From the NCBI RefSeq assembly GCF_001623075.1, contig NZ_LMCF01000096.1, forward strand, positions 62,001-126,000: a stretch of 64,000 bases of DNA, written 5' to 3'. Positions 63,180 through 64,000 of the stretch are shown here, one piece after another. Position numbers and translations under genes: made by a program. A model generated the notes under the pieces. That model was not told the origin of the DNA. It ran no database searches and worked only from the letters and a program-made list of their open reading frames with translations. The stretch comes from Pseudovibrio sp. Ad37 (lineage in GTDB: Bacteria; Pseudomonadota; Alphaproteobacteria; Rhizobiales; Stappiaceae). Within the stretch, counting starts at the first letter, position 1, and the number at the start of each line of letters is the position of its first letter.

Positions 63180-64000
63180 TTAGTTGCCTTGTTTTGCCTT
63201 ACGGGCTGCTTTCAGCTCGGCAAAGTCTTCGCCAGCGTGGTGGGAAGAGCGGGTCAGCGGGTTCGCGGAAACCTTCAGGAAGCCTTTCGCGTAAGCGATC
63301 TTCTCATAGGCCTTGAACTCGTCCGGGGTTGGGAAATTCATCACCGGATGGTGCTTCTTGGTTGGCTGCAGGTACTGGCCAACAGTCAGGAAGTCCACAT
63401 CAGCAACACGCAGATCATCCATCAGCTGAAGCACTTCGTTGCGCTCCTCACCCAGGCCAACCATGATGCCGGATTTGGTGAACATCTCAGGATCAATCTC
63501 CTTCACGCGCTGCAAAAGGCGGATGGAGTGGAAGTAGCGTGCGCCCGGACGAACCTTCAGATAGTTGGAAGGAACCGTTTCCATGTTGTGATTGAACACG
63601 TCAGGTTTCGCCGCAACAACAATCTCAACTGCGCCTTCCTTACGAAGGAAATCAGGCGTCAGCACTTCAATTGTTGTTTTTGGAGAGGCTTTACGGATCG
63701 CAGCAATCACGTTGGCAAAGTGCGTCGCACCGCCATCATCAAGATCATCACGGTCCACAGAGGTGATAACAACGTGCTGCAGTTCCATGGAGGCAACAGC
63801 TTTACCAATGCTTTCCGGCTCATTTTGATCAACTGGCCCCGGCATCCCGGTGCGTACGTTACAGAACGCACAAGCACGGGTACAGGTATCACCCAGGATC
63901 ATGAAACTCGCATGCTTCTTGGACCAGCACTCACCGATATTCGGGCAACCAGCTTCTTCACAAACCGTGACGAGGTTGTTCTTGCGAACCAGCTCGTGGG
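63180..64000 (-). CDS. lipA: Lipoyl synthase (partial at the right edge)
   Basis: The C-terminal 273 residues are visible; the start lies beyond base 64000. This radical-SAM enzyme inserts two sulfurs into octanoyl groups to make lipoate. Visible motifs are [14 protein letters not shown] (auxiliary cluster cysteines), [17 protein letters not shown] (radical-SAM CxxxCxxC), [16 protein letters not shown] and GLGEERNEV. The final [13 protein letters not shown] has the RSSxHA end typical of the family. It is normally adjacent to the COQ10-like gene. Confidence 0.97.
   Translation of the reverse strand, partial: HELVRKNNLVTVCEEAGCPNIGECWSKKHASFMILGDTCTRACAFCNVRTGMPGPVDQNEPESIGKAVASMELQHVVITSVDRDDLDDGGATHFANVIAAIRKASPKTTIEVLTPDFLRKEGAVEIVVAAKPDVFNHNMETVPSNYLKVRPGARYFHSIRLLQRVKEIDPEMFTKSGIMVGLGEERNEVLQLMDDLRVADVDFLTVGQYLQPTKKHHPVMNFPTPDEFKAYEKIAYAKGFLKVSANPLTRSSHHAGEDFAELKAARKAKQGN

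Noticed and set aside
1-64000. CRISPR array, tRNA, rRNA, insertion sequence or prophage
   Set aside because: No repeated spacers, no cloverleaf or T-loop pattern in gaps, no transposase or integrase was seen. The only tandem repeat is the pflB 3' unit.

Overview
This 64-kb window looks like chromosomal sequence from a marine alphaproteobacterium. The moderate GC content, the gene orders and a fermentative pyruvate formate-lyase in an alphaproteobacterium suggest a Pseudovibrio-like member of the Stappiaceae. That name is an inference from gene content and order; no search was run. No rRNA, tRNA, CRISPR array, insertion sequence or prophage was recognised.

Region 1 (1-22.5 kb) is almost all minus strand and is a housekeeping block. 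In transcription order it runs dgt, argS, a large SPOR-domain protein, nagZ, scpA, scpB, an orphan ABC ATPase, tatA-tatB-tatC, serS, surE, pcm, an NlpD-like lipoprotein, then yajC-secD-secF, and two homologues of mitochondrial complex I assembly factors (NDUFAF3-like and NDUFAF6-like). A plus-strand DUF815 ATPase sits between yajC and the lipoprotein, and the tail of trmFO enters at the left edge. The block links protein export (Sec, Tat), cell-wall turnover and division (NagZ, SPOR, NlpD-like), chromosome condensation (ScpAB), translation (ArgRS, SerRS) and protein/nucleotide repair (Pcm, SurE, dGTPase).

Region 2 (22.5-40.6 kb) is mixed. It holds erpA behind a palindromic repeat, xthA, an aldo/keto reductase, a D-threonine-aldolase-like enzyme, and an anaerobic module (pflB and pflA) with an FNR/FixK-type box upstream. 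After that come a one-base-overlap pair (class III aminotransferase and a BKACE enzyme), a MATE exporter with a divergent TetR regulator, aroQ, a COG4976-type methyltransferase, arfB and an omega-amino-acid:pyruvate aminotransferase.

Region 3 (40.7-57 kb) is the conserved alphaproteobacterial nitrogen-regulation/RNA-chaperone neighbourhood: dusB-ntrB-ntrC, ntrY-ntrX, trkA, a D-amino-acid aminotransferase, hfq-hflX, and mazG facing it. Between hflX and mazG lie a small secreted protein and a YdcF-like gene interrupted by an in-frame TGA. Divergent from dusB are ispDF and cinA.

Region 4 (57-64 kb) is accessory DNA placed among cinA, a COQ10/RatA-like gene and lipA: a secreted protein, a Nudix hydrolase, an alpha/beta hydrolase, a TetR regulator with a divergent enoyl-CoA hydratase broken by a one-base frameshift, a shortened Ada/AraC-type protein and an EamA transporter. 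lipA runs off the right edge. The most useful points for follow-up are the two interrupted genes, the aminotransferase-BKACE operon, the NDUFAF3/NDUFAF6-like pair beside SecDF, the anaerobic pfl promoter, and the tandem repeat that copies the end of pflB.
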